Of a stretch of DNA of 64,000 bases, positions 35,773-45,949 are shown one piece after another. Numbering within the stretch: the stretch's first letter is position 1; the number at the start of each line of letters is the position of its first letter. The DNA lies in the NCBI GenBank assembly GCA_964573255.1, contig CAZNJB010000009.1:28108-92107 (forward strand). Reading direction: 5' to 3'. A program made the translations under genes and the position numbers. Below the pieces are notes generated by a model. It was given only the letters and a program-made list of their open reading frames with translations. It was not told where the DNA came from and searched no databases. Source of the DNA: CAYNUJ01 sp964573255 (GTDB taxonomy: Bacteria; Bacteroidota; Ignavibacteria; Ignavibacteriales; Melioribacteraceae).

Positions 35773-36365
35773 CTTAGGTCAATAACTCTAGCATTATCGG
35801 GAAATTTTAATTTGAATGCACTTTCAATGTTTGAAGGATTGAGTTCAAACAATTCGAAAACAATTTTAAGTTCATTATTATCTGTTTGATGAATCAGTAA
35901 ATTTTTCACGATATAATTTTCATCGGTAAATACATCAATAAAATTCACATTTTCGATATCGACATTAGAAATTCTAAAACCGATTTTACCTTCAACTTCC
36001 CCTAATGTTTCAATATTTTTTGAATTTAATAAAATATTCAGCATATCCCCTAAATTCAAAGGCGTATCATACTCTTCAATATTGGAAATAACAACTCGAT
36101 TCAATTTTGAATTGTAAGTTCGTACAACCTCTCCATCCGACAAAATAATATTATTTTTTAATATTAATTTTAACTCCTCAGGTTTTCTAAAATAAATTTC
36201 ACCTTTCTTGAGAGGTAAATCTCCGCCGGAAAAAGATGCATCAAAAACAATATGAAGGGAGTTAACGGAATTATATTTCTCCAAAAATGATTTAACTGAA
36301 TCTTCTTGGGAAAGAATTGAGAGGGAAATCAAAAAGACGACAGAACTTAGAATATATTTAATCAC
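35769..36365 (-). CDS. lolA: Outer membrane lipoprotein carrier protein LolA-like
   Basis: A 198-residue periplasmic protein with a signal peptide (MIKYILSSVVFLISLSILSQ) and the LolA fold, an open beta-barrel with hydrophobic strands such as KIGFRISNVDIENVNFIDVF. LolA shuttles lipoproteins to the outer membrane. Sequence similarity in this family is weak, so the call rests on length, signal peptide, the FLEKYNSVNSLHIVFDASFSG start and position directly after ftsK, an arrangement often seen in Bacteroidota. Confidence 0.75.
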   Translation of the reverse strand: MIKYILSSVVFLISLSILSQEDSVKSFLEKYNSVNSLHIVFDASFSGGDLPLKKGEIYFRKPEELKLILKNNIILSDGEVVRTYNSKLNRVVISNIEEYDTPLNLGDMLNILLNSKNIETLGEVEGKIGFRISNVDIENVNFIDVFTDENYIVKNLLIHQTDNNELKIVFELFELNPSNIESAFKLKFPDNARVIDLR

Positions 36366-38887
36366 TACAACGACCTTAATACTGTTTCTAACTGTTCCTC
36401 GTTTTCAACTAAAACTTCACGAGCTTTACTACCAAGCGAAGGACCGACAATTCCCGCTTGCTCCAATTGATCCACAATGCGGGCAGCACGAGCGTAACCC
36501 AATTTCAATCTTCTCTGTAAAAGTGAAACAGAACCCTGCTGATGCCGTACTATCATTCGGGCTGCTTCGTCGAACATCGGATCTAAATCGGCAATAAAAC
36601 TACCGGAAGAGCTCGATTTTTTCTCGAATAATGAAGGCAAGAAAAAGCGTTTGGAATAACCTTTCTGTAAATAAATGGAATCGGTAATTCTTTCCACCTC
36701 GCCTGTAGATATAAAAGCATTTTGGATTCGGATTGGTTTAGGCAAACCGCCGGGAAGGAATAACATATCTCCACGACCAAGTAATTGCTCCGCACCGTTC
36801 ATATCCAATATTGTACGTGAATCTATTTTAGTTGCAACTTGATAGGCAATCCTTGCACTGAAATTAGCCTTGATTACACCGGTAATAACATTTACCGAAG
36901 GTCTTTGAGTTGCTACAATCAGATGAATTCCAACGGCACGTGCAAGCTGAGCCAGACGAGCAATCGGTTCTTCAACCTCTTTACCCGCGGTTATCATCAA
37001 ATCCGCCAACTCATCAATAATCACTATTAAATAAGGCATTTTATAATGTTTCAGCGTATCGGTATCTTTCGGTCTGCTCTTGGGATTCTCAATTTTTTTA
37101 TTGTAATCTATAATATTTCTTACACCAATTTTAGCTAACTTGTCATAACGCTTTTCCATTTCCAGTTCTACCGCTTTTAATGCCACTAAAGCGTTTTGCG
37201 GATTAGTAATAATCTCTTCATCCAAATCGGGCGATACGGCAAGAAAATGCCTGTTTAATTTTTTGTAAAAGGATAATTCTATTTTTTTCGGATCGATGAT
37301 AACAAATTTAATTTCCGATGGATGCTTGGCATAAAGCAATGAGGTAATAATCATATTTATACCAACACTTTTACCGGAACCGGTAGAACCCGCTATTAAC
37401 ATATGCGGCATAGTGGCAAGATCCGCAATATAAACATCCCCAGCAATGGTCTTTCCGAGTGCCATCGGGAGTTCGGCATTTGACTGTTTTAATTTCGGTA
37501 GAACACTGCGAGCGCTTACGGTTATTGCTTCAGCATTCGGAATTTCAACACCAATAGCACTCTTACCCGGTATCGGCGCAATAATTCTAATACCGCGCGC
37601 CGCTAATGCAAGCGCTATATCATTCTCCAACGATATTATCCGGCTTATTTTTACACCGGGAGAAGGGACAATCTCGTACAACGTTACAACCGGACCTGGA
37701 GTAACAGAAATGTCTTCAATCTTTATATCAAAAAGAGCTAATTTTTCTTTTAATAATTCTGCATTATGCTTTAACTCGTTTTCGGGAATTTTAACTTCTT
37801 CATCTTTGGGTGGATCGAGCAAGGCTAAAGTTGGAGGTTTGTAATTAATTTTTTCTTCCCATTGATCCGGCAGCTGTTCTTCTAATTTGAAATCAATTGC
37901 TTCTTCAATTTCATCAGCTTTCTTTTTTTCATCCTCTAATTTTTCCTGTTCCGATTTTTCTACCGGTTCATCTAATACATCCAAACCTTGAACATTAATA
38001 GTTTCTTCAACACTTTTTTGAACTATTCTAATTTTTGTTTCTTCTTCGGTTTCTTCCGGCTCATTTTCCTCTTCAATAAACGAAGGTAAATTATCTTCGT
38101 CATCTTTAAGCATTATTTTCTTTCTCTTTCTTTTGGTGGAGAGCTTCTTTATTTTGGCAATATTATCCTCTTCTTCTGCCTTCTTAATTCTTATTTTAGT
38201 ATCGGATTCTTCCTCACTTTCCGGTTCTTCGTCTTTAAATAAGATTGCCAATATTTTTTTTAGCCAAGTAAATTTCAAATCGAATGTTATAAAGAGAAGA
38301 ACAAATACCAATGTGATTATAATTATCACACTGCCCAGCCCGCCGAATAAAAGAGAAAGACTTTTGCCTAAGAAAGCGCCAATATTTCCGGAAAGCTCGT
38401 TTACTTCTTCGAAAAGAGAAAAATCGGGGGAAAAACGTAACACACCGAAAAAAGTTGAAATCAGAATTCCAATAGCTAAAAGAATATTTGAGGCTGTAAC
38501 GGCAAGAGAATAATTCTGTTTTCTTATTATAGTTATTGCCCATACAAAAGCTATTAGAGGAAATACTATAGAGAAATAGCCGAGAGTTTTATGAATAAGA
38601 AAATATGATAGATAAGCTCCGAATATCCCCAGCCAATTGTGAATTGAACTTATTTTCTGTGTAAACTCGGGGTTATTGCTAAATACTTTAAAAACATCGA
38701 GTAAACCGTAATCGGAAATAAATTCATCATACCGGGAATAGGAAAGAATACTCAAAAACAAAAAGAAGGCGAAAAGCCCTAAAAACAAACCGATAATTTT
38801 CAGTTTCTTTTCGGGGGGAATAATGAAATCTCCTCCGTTTTGCGTTTTCGTTCCAGCTTTTGATCTATTTACTTTCCTTTTAGCCAA
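36365..38887 (-). CDS. ftsK: DNA translocase FtsK/SpoIIIE
   Basis: An 840-residue septal DNA pump. Four membrane helices lie in residues 29-205, then a charged linker (215-350), an alpha domain and the motor with Walker A GSTGSGKS (500-507) and the IDPKKIELSFY segment. The C-terminal gamma winged-helix domain is visible (LLQRRLKLGYARAARIVDQLE), which recognises KOPS-type DNA sites and activates XerD. The xerD gene of this window is a likely partner. It starts immediately after the comB stop and overlaps lolA by one base. Confidence 0.95.
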   Translation of the reverse strand: MAKRKVNRSKAGTKTQNGGDFIIPPEKKLKIIGLFLGLFAFFLFLSILSYSRYDEFISDYGLLDVFKVFSNNPEFTQKISSIHNWLGIFGAYLSYFLIHKTLGYFSIVFPLIAFVWAITIIRKQNYSLAVTASNILLAIGILISTFFGVLRFSPDFSLFEEVNELSGNIGAFLGKSLSLLFGGLGSVIIIITLVFVLLFITFDLKFTWLKKILAILFKDEEPESEEESDTKIRIKKAEEEDNIAKIKKLSTKRKRKKIMLKDDEDNLPSFIEEENEPEETEEETKIRIVQKSVEETINVQGLDVLDEPVEKSEQEKLEDEKKKADEIEEAIDFKLEEQLPDQWEEKINYKPPTLALLDPPKDEEVKIPENELKHNAELLKEKLALFDIKIEDISVTPGPVVTLYEIVPSPGVKISRIISLENDIALALAARGIRIIAPIPGKSAIGVEIPNAEAITVSARSVLPKLKQSNAELPMALGKTIAGDVYIADLATMPHMLIAGSTGSGKSVGINMIITSLLYAKHPSEIKFVIIDPKKIELSFYKKLNRHFLAVSPDLDEEIITNPQNALVALKAVELEMEKRYDKLAKIGVRNIIDYNKKIENPKSRPKDTDTLKHYKMPYLIVIIDELADLMITAGKEVEEPIARLAQLARAVGIHLIVATQRPSVNVITGVIKANFSARIAYQVATKIDSRTILDMNGAEQLLGRGDMLFLPGGLPKPIRIQNAFISTGEVERITDSIYLQKGYSKRFFLPSLFEKKSSSSGSFIADLDPMFDEAARMIVRHQQGSVSLLQRRLKLGYARAARIVDQLEQAGIVGPSLGSKAREVLVENEEQLETVLRSL

Positions 38888-39655
38888 TTATTCTTTTTCC
38901 TTATTCAATTCGTTAATTTGAGGAAGAATTTTCTCATCGGCACATTTAAGAACGCTTTCGTAATACATAGGAATTACCGAAGAAGAATTTAATTTAGCCG
39001 CTACTTCCAAATCCGCAGCAAATCCATTCTTTATAAGTAATTTGCCGTGTTCAGAGTTTTGAAGCATTTTTAATATACTCTTTCCGAAAGTTTTAGACAA
39101 TGATAAACTTGCAGCTGAAGCATCCGAATAATCAATATCCGCATTTAATTTAATTATTTCGGAAATTAATTTTCCAGCACAAACCGTATCTTCCATACAA
39201 AATTGTCCATTCGCTCCGGAACAGAGTATTTCGACATCTTTATTTAATAGAACCAATAATTTTGCAATAATTTCAATGTTATTAAAAGATGCGACAAAAA
39301 GGTTTTCGGAAAATTTTGCTTTAGTGATAGCTTTGGATCCGTTAGTTGTATAAAGAATAATGGATTTTCCTTTTACAACATCTTCGGTAAATTCCAAAGG
39401 TGAATTCCCGAGAGCAAAACCTTCGACTTTTAGCGTATTTCTCTCTCCGGCTAATAGTGTTTGTCCGCAAAAAGCGCTACCCGAAACTTTAACGGCAAAA
39501 TCTACCGTATCTACAGGAATTATTTCTTTAGCTCCGTTTTCCAAGGCTTTAACTATAGTAGTTGTAGCGCGCAAAACGTCTATCACGACAGTAACTTTGC
39601 CGGTAAAATACAATTCTTCAACATTATGAGGAGAAAGTAAAGTATGTATTTTCAT
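38888..39655 (-). CDS. comB: 2-phosphosulfolactate phosphatase ComB family
   Basis: A 255-residue ComB-family protein; the archaeal enzyme dephosphorylates 2-phosphosulfolactate in coenzyme M biosynthesis. The family signature is seen in VDVLRATTTIVKALENGAKE (about 26-45), GERNTLKVEGFALGNSPLEF (about 71-90) and LYTTNGSKAI. Bacteria of this group do not make coenzyme M for methanogenesis, so sulfolactate metabolism or another phospho-substrate is more likely. No comA or comC is nearby. It begins 1 base after gcvT. Confidence 0.85.
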   Translation of the reverse strand: MKIHTLLSPHNVEELYFTGKVTVVIDVLRATTTIVKALENGAKEIIPVDTVDFAVKVSGSAFCGQTLLAGERNTLKVEGFALGNSPLEFTEDVVKGKSIILYTTNGSKAITKAKFSENLFVASFNNIEIIAKLLVLLNKDVEILCSGANGQFCMEDTVCAGKLISEIIKLNADIDYSDASAASLSLSKTFGKSILKMLQNSEHGKLLIKNGFAADLEVAAKLNSSSVIPMYYESVLKCADEKILPQINELNKEKE

Positions 39656-39656
39656 A

Positions 39657-40739
39657 TTATTTCTTTACAAATGGTAGTTTTGTAACTTTTGCGGGAATCT
39701 CTTTATTCCTGATAACAAAATTAACTTCTTTGCCTTCCTCGGCGAATTCTGTTTCCACATAACCCAATGCTATCGGTTTTCCGAGAATTGGAGATAAGGT
39801 TCCGCTAGTTATAGAGCCAATTTTTTTACCACCGGAAGAAATGTCGTATCCGTGACGTGGAAACGCACGCTGTGAAGAAATCATAGGAACTAATTTTCTT
39901 CTTAATCCTTCCTCCTTCACTTTTAGCAAGGCATCGCGACCGATAAAATCACCCTTTTTCAATTTGGTAATCCATCCCAAACCGGCTTCGAGAGGATTAG
40001 TTGTCTTATCAATATCATTACCGTAAAGACAGTATCCCATTTCGAGTCGGAGAGAATCTCTCGCACCCAATCCGGCAGGCGAAATACCATATTCTTTACC
40101 GGCTTCAAATAGCGCATTCCAAACTTTTGCGGCAATTTCTTCGTCACCTTTGAAATAGAGCTCATAACCGAGTTCACCTGTATATCCGGTTCTGGATAAC
40201 AGCATATCAACGCCGGCAACATTTGCGAAGAAATAGCTATAGAACTCCAAATCAATTTCTTTGTCGCAAATTTTTTGGAGTACATCCTTCGACTTAGGAC
40301 CTTGAACGGCTAATAAAGAATATTCGTCGCTTTCATTTACAAGCTCAACGCCGAAATTATTATTGGAGTTTAACCATTCAAAATCTTTGTCTATATTAGA
40401 AGCATTAACCACCAGCATAAACTCGTCATCTTTAATTTTGTAGACGAGAAGGTCATCCACTATTCCGCCATCTTCATAACACATTGCAGAATACTGAACC
40501 TTACCCTCGGTTAATTTTGCCACATTATTTACAGTTACATACTGAACAAAATCGAGAGCTTTTTCACCTTTAACCAAAAATTCACCCATATGGGAAACAT
40601 CAAACACACCAACATTTTCTCGTACATTCTTATGTTCGTCTATAATGGATGAATAAAGCACCGGCATTTCGAAGCCGGCAAATTCTACTAACTTAGCACC
40701 TAAATTCTTGTGAATTTCATAAAATCTTGTTCTTTTCAT
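39657..40739 (-). CDS. gcvT: Glycine cleavage system aminomethyltransferase (T protein)
   Basis: About 360 residues using the ATG at 40739 (MKRTRFYEIHKNLGAKLVEF); a longer frame to 40763 adds eight residues unlike the family, and GGTGG lies just before this ATG. GcvT transfers the methylene of glycine to tetrahydrofolate with GcvP, GcvH and GcvL, none of which are here. Motifs: VGVFDVSHMGEF, LLSRTGYTGELGYELYF and GLGARDSLRLEMGYCLYGNDI. Length is normal. Confidence 0.95.
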   Translation of the reverse strand: MKRTRFYEIHKNLGAKLVEFAGFEMPVLYSSIIDEHKNVRENVGVFDVSHMGEFLVKGEKALDFVQYVTVNNVAKLTEGKVQYSAMCYEDGGIVDDLLVYKIKDDEFMLVVNASNIDKDFEWLNSNNNFGVELVNESDEYSLLAVQGPKSKDVLQKICDKEIDLEFYSYFFANVAGVDMLLSRTGYTGELGYELYFKGDEEIAAKVWNALFEAGKEYGISPAGLGARDSLRLEMGYCLYGNDIDKTTNPLEAGLGWITKLKKGDFIGRDALLKVKEEGLRRKLVPMISSQRAFPRHGYDISSGGKKIGSITSGTLSPILGKPIALGYVETEFAEEGKEVNFVIRNKEIPAKVTKLPFVKK

Positions 40740-40775
40740 TCCACCACCAAAAATAATATTCAAAAAATAATAAAA

Positions 40776-42335
40776 TTAAGCGTATTCTTCGGTCAAATCT
40801 TGACCTGTACGGGTAGAAAAAATTTGGAATGATTGCGGATTCATCTTTTCATCTTCAACTAATTTCATCCTGAAGAAATATTTAAATCTCAATTTAGTGA
40901 ACCGCGAAATTTTACCTTCTTTTAGTTTTCGACCTAACGAAGGATGAACGACTAATTTAAGAGCTTTTTCTTTACCTTCTAATTTATATCGTTTCAACCA
41001 TTCTTCAATTTCATAAATCAAATTATCTCTCTTTATCATCATTCCCGAACCTTCGCAATAGGGACAAGGTTCATACAAAGATTGAACAATATTCTCACGA
41101 ATTCTCTGACGAGTAATCTGCATTAAGCCAAAATCGGTCATATGCAGCATAGCCACTTTAGCTCTATCTTTCCTGAATTCCTTACGAAGTTCGTCGTAAA
41201 CCTTTTTCCTGTTCTTTTCATCCTCAAGATCTATAAAATCGACAACAATCAATCCGCCGATATCCCGAAGACGGAGTTGTCTAACTAATTCGCGCGCAGC
41301 TTCCAAATCGGTTTTGAGCGAATTTAATTCCTGCTCTTTCTTAGCGGCATATCTACCGCTGTTTACGTCAATTACCGTCATTGCTTCGGTATGTTCAATA
41401 ACAATATGACCTCCGCTCGGTAATGGAACCTTCTTATGGAACATTTGTTCGATTTGATCTTGAATTTTGAAGGCTTCGAAAATTGGTTGATTTCCTTTAA
41501 AAAGCTCTACCTTATCAACCAAATTTTTCTGCATATATTTAACGTAATTGCGGATTTCCTTATAAACTTTCTTTGAATCCACAAAAACCTTGTTAACATC
41601 GGGAGTAAAAAGATCTCGAATAACGCTCAGCGTAGTTGCAACATCTTTGAAAATCAATTCGGGTGGTTTACTGCTTTTTAAGCGTTCTTCAATATCTTCC
41701 CAAGTTTGCAAAAGATATCTTAAATCCGCAGCTAGAGCTTCTTCATCTTGATTCTTTGCCGCGGTTCTTACAATTAAACCGAATTTTTCAGGAATAATGC
41801 TTCTTGCTATTCTTTTTAATCTTTTTCTTTCTTTGTAATGAGATATCTTTTTAGAAATACCAATTTTATTGTCCATTGGCAAAAGAACACAAAATCTGCC
41901 GGGAATAGATATACCGGTAGTTACCCTAACACCTTTATTCTCGACAGGTTCTTTAATGATTTGGACAATAATATCTTCCCCTTTTTTGAGTTTGGGGTAA
42001 TTTGTATTGTTTGATGATTTTTTCTGATTATTAGAAGAGCGTGAAGAGTCTTTTTCCTCCACGTCGTGATCGTAATCTTCGTCAATGATTCCTCGCAATT
42101 CATCGGTAGTTTCTCCGATATCGGAAAAATGAAGGAATGCATCGTGTTTCATTCCAATATCGATGAATGCGGCTCTAATTCCAGGTAAAACCCTGGCAAC
42201 TTTACCGTGATAAATATTTCCAACCATTCTCCGACGATCCAATAGATCGACGAAGAAATCAACTAATACTCCATCTTCCGTAATAGCAACACGGTTCTGC
42301 GTTCCGGAGGAGTTTACAATTATTTCTTTGCGCAT
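40776..42335 (-). CDS. rng: Ribonuclease G (Rne/Rng family)
   Basis: A 519-residue endoribonuclease without the long C-terminal scaffold of RNase E. The S1 domain (about 35-130) has GKVARVLPGIRAAFIDIG, interrupted by an acidic/Asn-Ser-rich stretch (about 85-115). The catalytic region includes EHTEAMTVIDVNSGR, with the metal-binding Asp, and GGLIVVDFIDLED. The zinc-link CPYCEGSG is at about 425-432. It matures 16S rRNA and starts mRNA decay. Confidence 0.93.
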   Translation of the reverse strand: MRKEIIVNSSGTQNRVAITEDGVLVDFFVDLLDRRRMVGNIYHGKVARVLPGIRAAFIDIGMKHDAFLHFSDIGETTDELRGIIDEDYDHDVEEKDSSRSSNNQKKSSNNTNYPKLKKGEDIIVQIIKEPVENKGVRVTTGISIPGRFCVLLPMDNKIGISKKISHYKERKRLKRIARSIIPEKFGLIVRTAAKNQDEEALAADLRYLLQTWEDIEERLKSSKPPELIFKDVATTLSVIRDLFTPDVNKVFVDSKKVYKEIRNYVKYMQKNLVDKVELFKGNQPIFEAFKIQDQIEQMFHKKVPLPSGGHIVIEHTEAMTVIDVNSGRYAAKKEQELNSLKTDLEAARELVRQLRLRDIGGLIVVDFIDLEDEKNRKKVYDELRKEFRKDRAKVAMLHMTDFGLMQITRQRIRENIVQSLYEPCPYCEGSGMMIKRDNLIYEIEEWLKRYKLEGKEKALKLVVHPSLGRKLKEGKISRFTKLRFKYFFRMKLVEDEKMNPQSFQIFSTRTGQDLTEEYA

Positions 42336-42349
42336 ATTTTAAACTCTTT

Positions 42350-43429
42350 TCATGCAATTTTGGATTTAATAGTTTCATTATCTTCAGTTAAAAGCCAAAA
42401 AAGCACTTTATTTTCAAATTTTAATTTCACATCCGATAACTTAGCCGGCGCAAAAGCGCCTGCAAGCACGGACTTTGTATGAGAATCTATTACATCAAAT
42501 AATAGTGCAATAGACTTAGTCTGTAAAACTCTTGGGATCAGAACTGATATGCCATCGTAAAAACGAAGATACCAGATCGTATGCTTTTTGGCTTTATCCA
42601 AAGCACGGAACTCACCAAATTCTCTTACGAGTAAATGGAGATGTTCTTTAAGTACTTCGGTACTTGTTAAAATATCCGGCTCACCCGGATCTTCCTCCCC
42701 GTTTAAAATTTTATTATACCGGGAAAAAATAAAAGGATTCCCTATAGCACCTCGAGCTACCATTACGGCGTCGGCTTCAAAATCATTAATTAGCCTTAAG
42801 GCATCTTGTGGTGTAAATACAGAACCATTAGCTACAATTGGAATGGAGATATTCTTCTTTAACTTTTCCATCCAAGAAAAATCCGGTTTAACATTGTATC
42901 TATCGGTTCTGCTGCGAAAATGCACCGTAATAAAAGTAGCACCGTTGTCCTCAGCTGCTTTTGCGTTCTCCAAAACAGATATATCAGATTGGCAGCTTCC
43001 AAGTCTTAATTTAACGGATATTGCCGTACCCTCCGATGCTTTTACCATCGATTTAACAAGATCACCCAATAGTTTTGTATCTTCTAAAATACTTGAGCCT
43101 AGATTATTGGCTCTTACATGCGACACGGGGCAGCCGCAATTTAAGTCGATAACATCGGGTGAAAATTTATTTATTTCTTTAACTGCAGCGGATAATATTC
43201 TGGGTTCATTCCCTAATATTTGAACTCCAATTGGCTTTTCATCCCTGCCGAAAGAAAGATATCTTGAAGTTATAAAATTGTTTTTTATCACTCCCTCTGC
43301 GGAAACCATTTGGGTATATGTAAGTGCGGCACCAAATTTTTTAGAAATCTTTCTAAATGGTGCATCTGTTACTTCCGCCATAGGCGCAAGCAATAATTTT
43401 TTACCTATGTCCAATCCGCCAATATTCAC
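42350..43429 (-). CDS. dusB: tRNA-dihydrouridine synthase DusB
   Basis: A 359-residue FMN enzyme reducing uridines in tRNA. The flavin site is LLLAPMAEVTDAPFRK (12-27), and the active-site region IDLNCGCPVSHVR has the catalytic C100. The DusB branch is indicated by the VKLRLG and RGAIGNPFIF motifs and by an extra C-terminal segment after about residue 320. It starts 40 bases after the pnp terminator hairpin, suggesting its own promoter. Confidence 0.9.
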   Translation of the reverse strand: MNIGGLDIGKKLLLAPMAEVTDAPFRKISKKFGAALTYTQMVSAEGVIKNNFITSRYLSFGRDEKPIGVQILGNEPRILSAAVKEINKFSPDVIDLNCGCPVSHVRANNLGSSILEDTKLLGDLVKSMVKASEGTAISVKLRLGSCQSDISVLENAKAAEDNGATFITVHFRSRTDRYNVKPDFSWMEKLKKNISIPIVANGSVFTPQDALRLINDFEADAVMVARGAIGNPFIFSRYNKILNGEEDPGEPDILTSTEVLKEHLHLLVREFGEFRALDKAKKHTIWYLRFYDGISVLIPRVLQTKSIALLFDVIDSHTKSVLAGAFAPAKLSDVKLKFENKVLFWLLTEDNETIKSKIA

Positions 43430-43468
43430 AACAATATTATAATTTCAAGAATTAACAGTTTAAAATAC

Positions 43469-43496
43469 AAGCGCCGGATATATTAATCCAGCGCTT
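43469..43496 (-). terminator. Hairpin terminator after pnp
   Basis: On the minus strand, an 11-bp stem (AAGCGCTGGAT with ATCCGGCGCTT, one G-U pair) closes a 6-base loop and is followed by TGTATTTT. It lies 12 bases past the pnp stop and ends the translation block, although the T-run is weak. Confidence 0.65.
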
Positions 43497-43508
43497 TAAA
43501 TAATTAAA

Positions 43509-45611
43509 TTAATCTTCTTTCTTATCGTCTTTTTTCTCGCTGAGGAGAACTTTTCTGGAAAGGCTAAGCTTTCCATTTTCAATTTTGATAAGTTTTACTT
43601 CAACAATATCCCCTTCCTTAAGGAAATCAGTCACTTTATTAACACGTGACCTATCAATTTGGGAAATATGAAGTAACCCTTGAGTACCTGGTAATATTTC
43701 AACAAATGCGCCAAAATCGGCTATTTTAACCACCTTGCCTTTATATACTCTACCTAATTCAGGTTCGGTAGTTAAAGCGAGAATATATTCTTTAGCCGCT
43801 TCGGTAGTTTCCGAATTTTGACCGGCGATATTCACAGAGCCGTCGTCTTCAATATAGATAACAACTCCGTAATCCTTTTGTATTTTTTGAATTACTTTTC
43901 CGCCAGGTCCAATAACGGCGCCAATTTTTTCAGGATTGATTGAAATATTTATCAATTTAGGAGCATATTCAGAGATATTTTCACGGGGAGCAGGAATAGC
44001 TTCGTTCATGATGCCAAGAATGTGCATTCTGCCTTCTTTGGCTTGTGCTAAAGCTTTTTCCATTATTTCGTAAGATATCCCCTGTATTTTAATATCCATC
44101 TGAATTGCTGTTATCCCCTTATCAGAACCGGCTACTTTGAAATCCATATCACCAAGGTGATCTTCGTTACCCGAAATATCGGAAAGTATTGCATATTGGT
44201 CTTCTTCTTTTATAAGACCCATAGCAATACCGGCAATAGGACATTTAACCGGCACACCGCCATCCATTAATGCCAAAGAACCGGCACAAACAGTTGCCAT
44301 CGAAGACGAACCGTTCGATTCGAGGATGTCGGAATTTAATCTAATTGTATAAGGGAAATCGCTTTCCTTTGGAATAACGAATTTTAACGCTCGCTCGGCA
44401 AGATTACCGTGACCAATTTCCCTGCGTCCGGGAGTGCCATAGCGGCCCGTTTCCCCAACGCTAAACGGAGGGAAATTATAATGCAGAATGAAACGTTTTT
44501 TATATTCGTCCTGTAATCCGTCTATTATCTGTTCGTCACTCTTGCTACCAAGAGTAAGCGTTGTTAAACTCTGGGTTTCACCTCTTGTAAAAAGAGCCGA
44601 ACCGTGAGTTCTGCTTAATAATCCGAGATCGATTGTAATCGGACGGATTTCCGTAGTAGTTCTGCCATCGAGTCTCTTCCCTTCGTTAAGGATTTGTTTT
44701 CTCATCAAATCCTTTTCCATATCGTGAAGAATTTCTTTTATTGCTCCTTCACTTTCAGGGAATTTCTCTTCCAATGCGGTAATAACTTCTTGAGCTAATT
44801 CTTTATTTTTAGCAGACCTTTCTTTTTTCGAAAGAACGGTGGAAACCAATTCTTTCATTTTATCGAAAGCCAAGCTATTAACTTCTTCTTCCAAACCGGG
44901 TTCGTAAGAAGGTTCTTCAATTTGCATTTTTTCTTCGCCTATTTCGGAAATCATTTCATTTTGTACAGCAACTATTTTTTTGATTTCCTCATGAGCGACT
45001 TTTAATGCTTCGAGCAATTCGTGTTCACTAACTTCTTTAGCTTCGCCTTCAACCATCATTATGGAATCGGCTGTTCCTGCAATAACTAATTCGATATCGC
45101 TCTTTTCCGTTTGTTCGATGGTTGGATTGACAATGTATTCACCGTCAAGGCGTACAACACGAACTTCACCGATCGGTTCGAGAAATGGAATTTTTGATAT
45201 TGCCAAAGCCGCAGAAGCACCTACAGCAGCAATAACATCGGGATCATTCTCACCATCGAATGAATAGACAAAAGCCGCAATTTGAGTTTCGTGTCGATAA
45301 TTTTTAGGAAAAAGAGGTCTTATAGGTCTATCGATTAAACGAGCGCTTAATATTTCTTTTTCACTTGGCCTACCTTCGCGTTTGAAAAATCCACCGGGAA
45401 TTTTACCCGCAGCGGCTGAACGTTCACGATATTCCACTGAAAGAGGTAAAAAATCCAAATCCTCTTTCGGTTCATCTGAAGCAGTTGCGGTTACCAGTAC
45501 CATTGTACCGCCAACCGAAATCATTACCGCACCACTTGCTTGACGGGCAAATCTTCCGGTTTCTATTTTAAATAATTTACCGCCAACTTCAATTTCTTTT
45601 ACATAATTCAT
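43509..45611 (-). CDS. pnp: Polyribonucleotide nucleotidyltransferase
   Basis: A 700-residue PNPase, a trimeric 3'-5' phosphorolytic exoribonuclease. The first RNase PH domain has EYRERSAAAGKIPGGFFKRE (about 61-80). The second has FSVGETGRYGTPGRREIGHG (about 378-397), DILESNGSSSMATVC and the metal site DISGNEDHLGDMDFKVAG. A KH domain (IGAVIGPGGKVIQKIQ, about 562-577) and an S1 domain (GRVYKGKVVKIADFGAFVEI, about 625-644) close the protein. It follows rpsO by 11 bases, the classic rpsO-pnp pair. Confidence 0.97.
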   Translation of the reverse strand: MNYVKEIEVGGKLFKIETGRFARQASGAVMISVGGTMVLVTATASDEPKEDLDFLPLSVEYRERSAAAGKIPGGFFKREGRPSEKEILSARLIDRPIRPLFPKNYRHETQIAAFVYSFDGENDPDVIAAVGASAALAISKIPFLEPIGEVRVVRLDGEYIVNPTIEQTEKSDIELVIAGTADSIMMVEGEAKEVSEHELLEALKVAHEEIKKIVAVQNEMISEIGEEKMQIEEPSYEPGLEEEVNSLAFDKMKELVSTVLSKKERSAKNKELAQEVITALEEKFPESEGAIKEILHDMEKDLMRKQILNEGKRLDGRTTTEIRPITIDLGLLSRTHGSALFTRGETQSLTTLTLGSKSDEQIIDGLQDEYKKRFILHYNFPPFSVGETGRYGTPGRREIGHGNLAERALKFVIPKESDFPYTIRLNSDILESNGSSSMATVCAGSLALMDGGVPVKCPIAGIAMGLIKEEDQYAILSDISGNEDHLGDMDFKVAGSDKGITAIQMDIKIQGISYEIMEKALAQAKEGRMHILGIMNEAIPAPRENISEYAPKLINISINPEKIGAVIGPGGKVIQKIQKDYGVVIYIEDDGSVNIAGQNSETTEAAKEYILALTTEPELGRVYKGKVVKIADFGAFVEILPGTQGLLHISQIDRSRVNKVTDFLKEGDIVEVKLIKIENGKLSLSRKVLLSEKKDDKKED

Positions 45612-45622
45612 TTATAAAACCT

Positions 45623-45895
45623 CTATTTTCTTAAATTCAATTCTTTTAGTATTGCACGATATCTACTGATATCTTTTCTTTCGAGATAGTTCAAAAGTCT
45701 TCTTCTCTTACCAACCAATTGCATCAAACCACGACGAGATGCATGATCTTTTTTATGATCGCCGAAATGTTCGGTTAATCTTTTAATTCTTTTAGTAAGA
45801 ATAGCAATCTGAACTTCAGCTTTTCCGCTGTCGTTTTCGTGATTGCCAAATTTTTTAATGATCTCCTGTTTTTCTTCTTTTGTTATGGATGTCAT
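45623..45895 (-). CDS. rpsO: 30S ribosomal protein S15
   Basis: A 90-residue S15 with the four-helix fold and the conserved LTEHFGDHKKDHASRRGL segment, ending LLNYLERKDISRYRAILKEL. It binds 16S rRNA in the platform. An AAAAAGGAGT ribosome binding site is seen before the ATG. It sits between ribF and pnp; autoregulation through its leader is known in other bacteria, but the 54-base gap here shows no obvious pseudoknot to me. Confidence 0.97.
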   Translation of the reverse strand: MTSITKEEKQEIIKKFGNHENDSGKAEVQIAILTKRIKRLTEHFGDHKKDHASRRGLMQLVGKRRRLLNYLERKDISRYRAILKELNLRK

Positions 45896-45949
45896 TTTTG
45901 TTACTCCTTTTTTAGTTTACGATTGAACCCCAGAATTAACCGGGATTAA

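Noticed and set aside
40740..40775. Possible glycine riboswitch before gcvT
   Set aside because: Only 36 bases separate gcvT from rng, too short for the aptamer.
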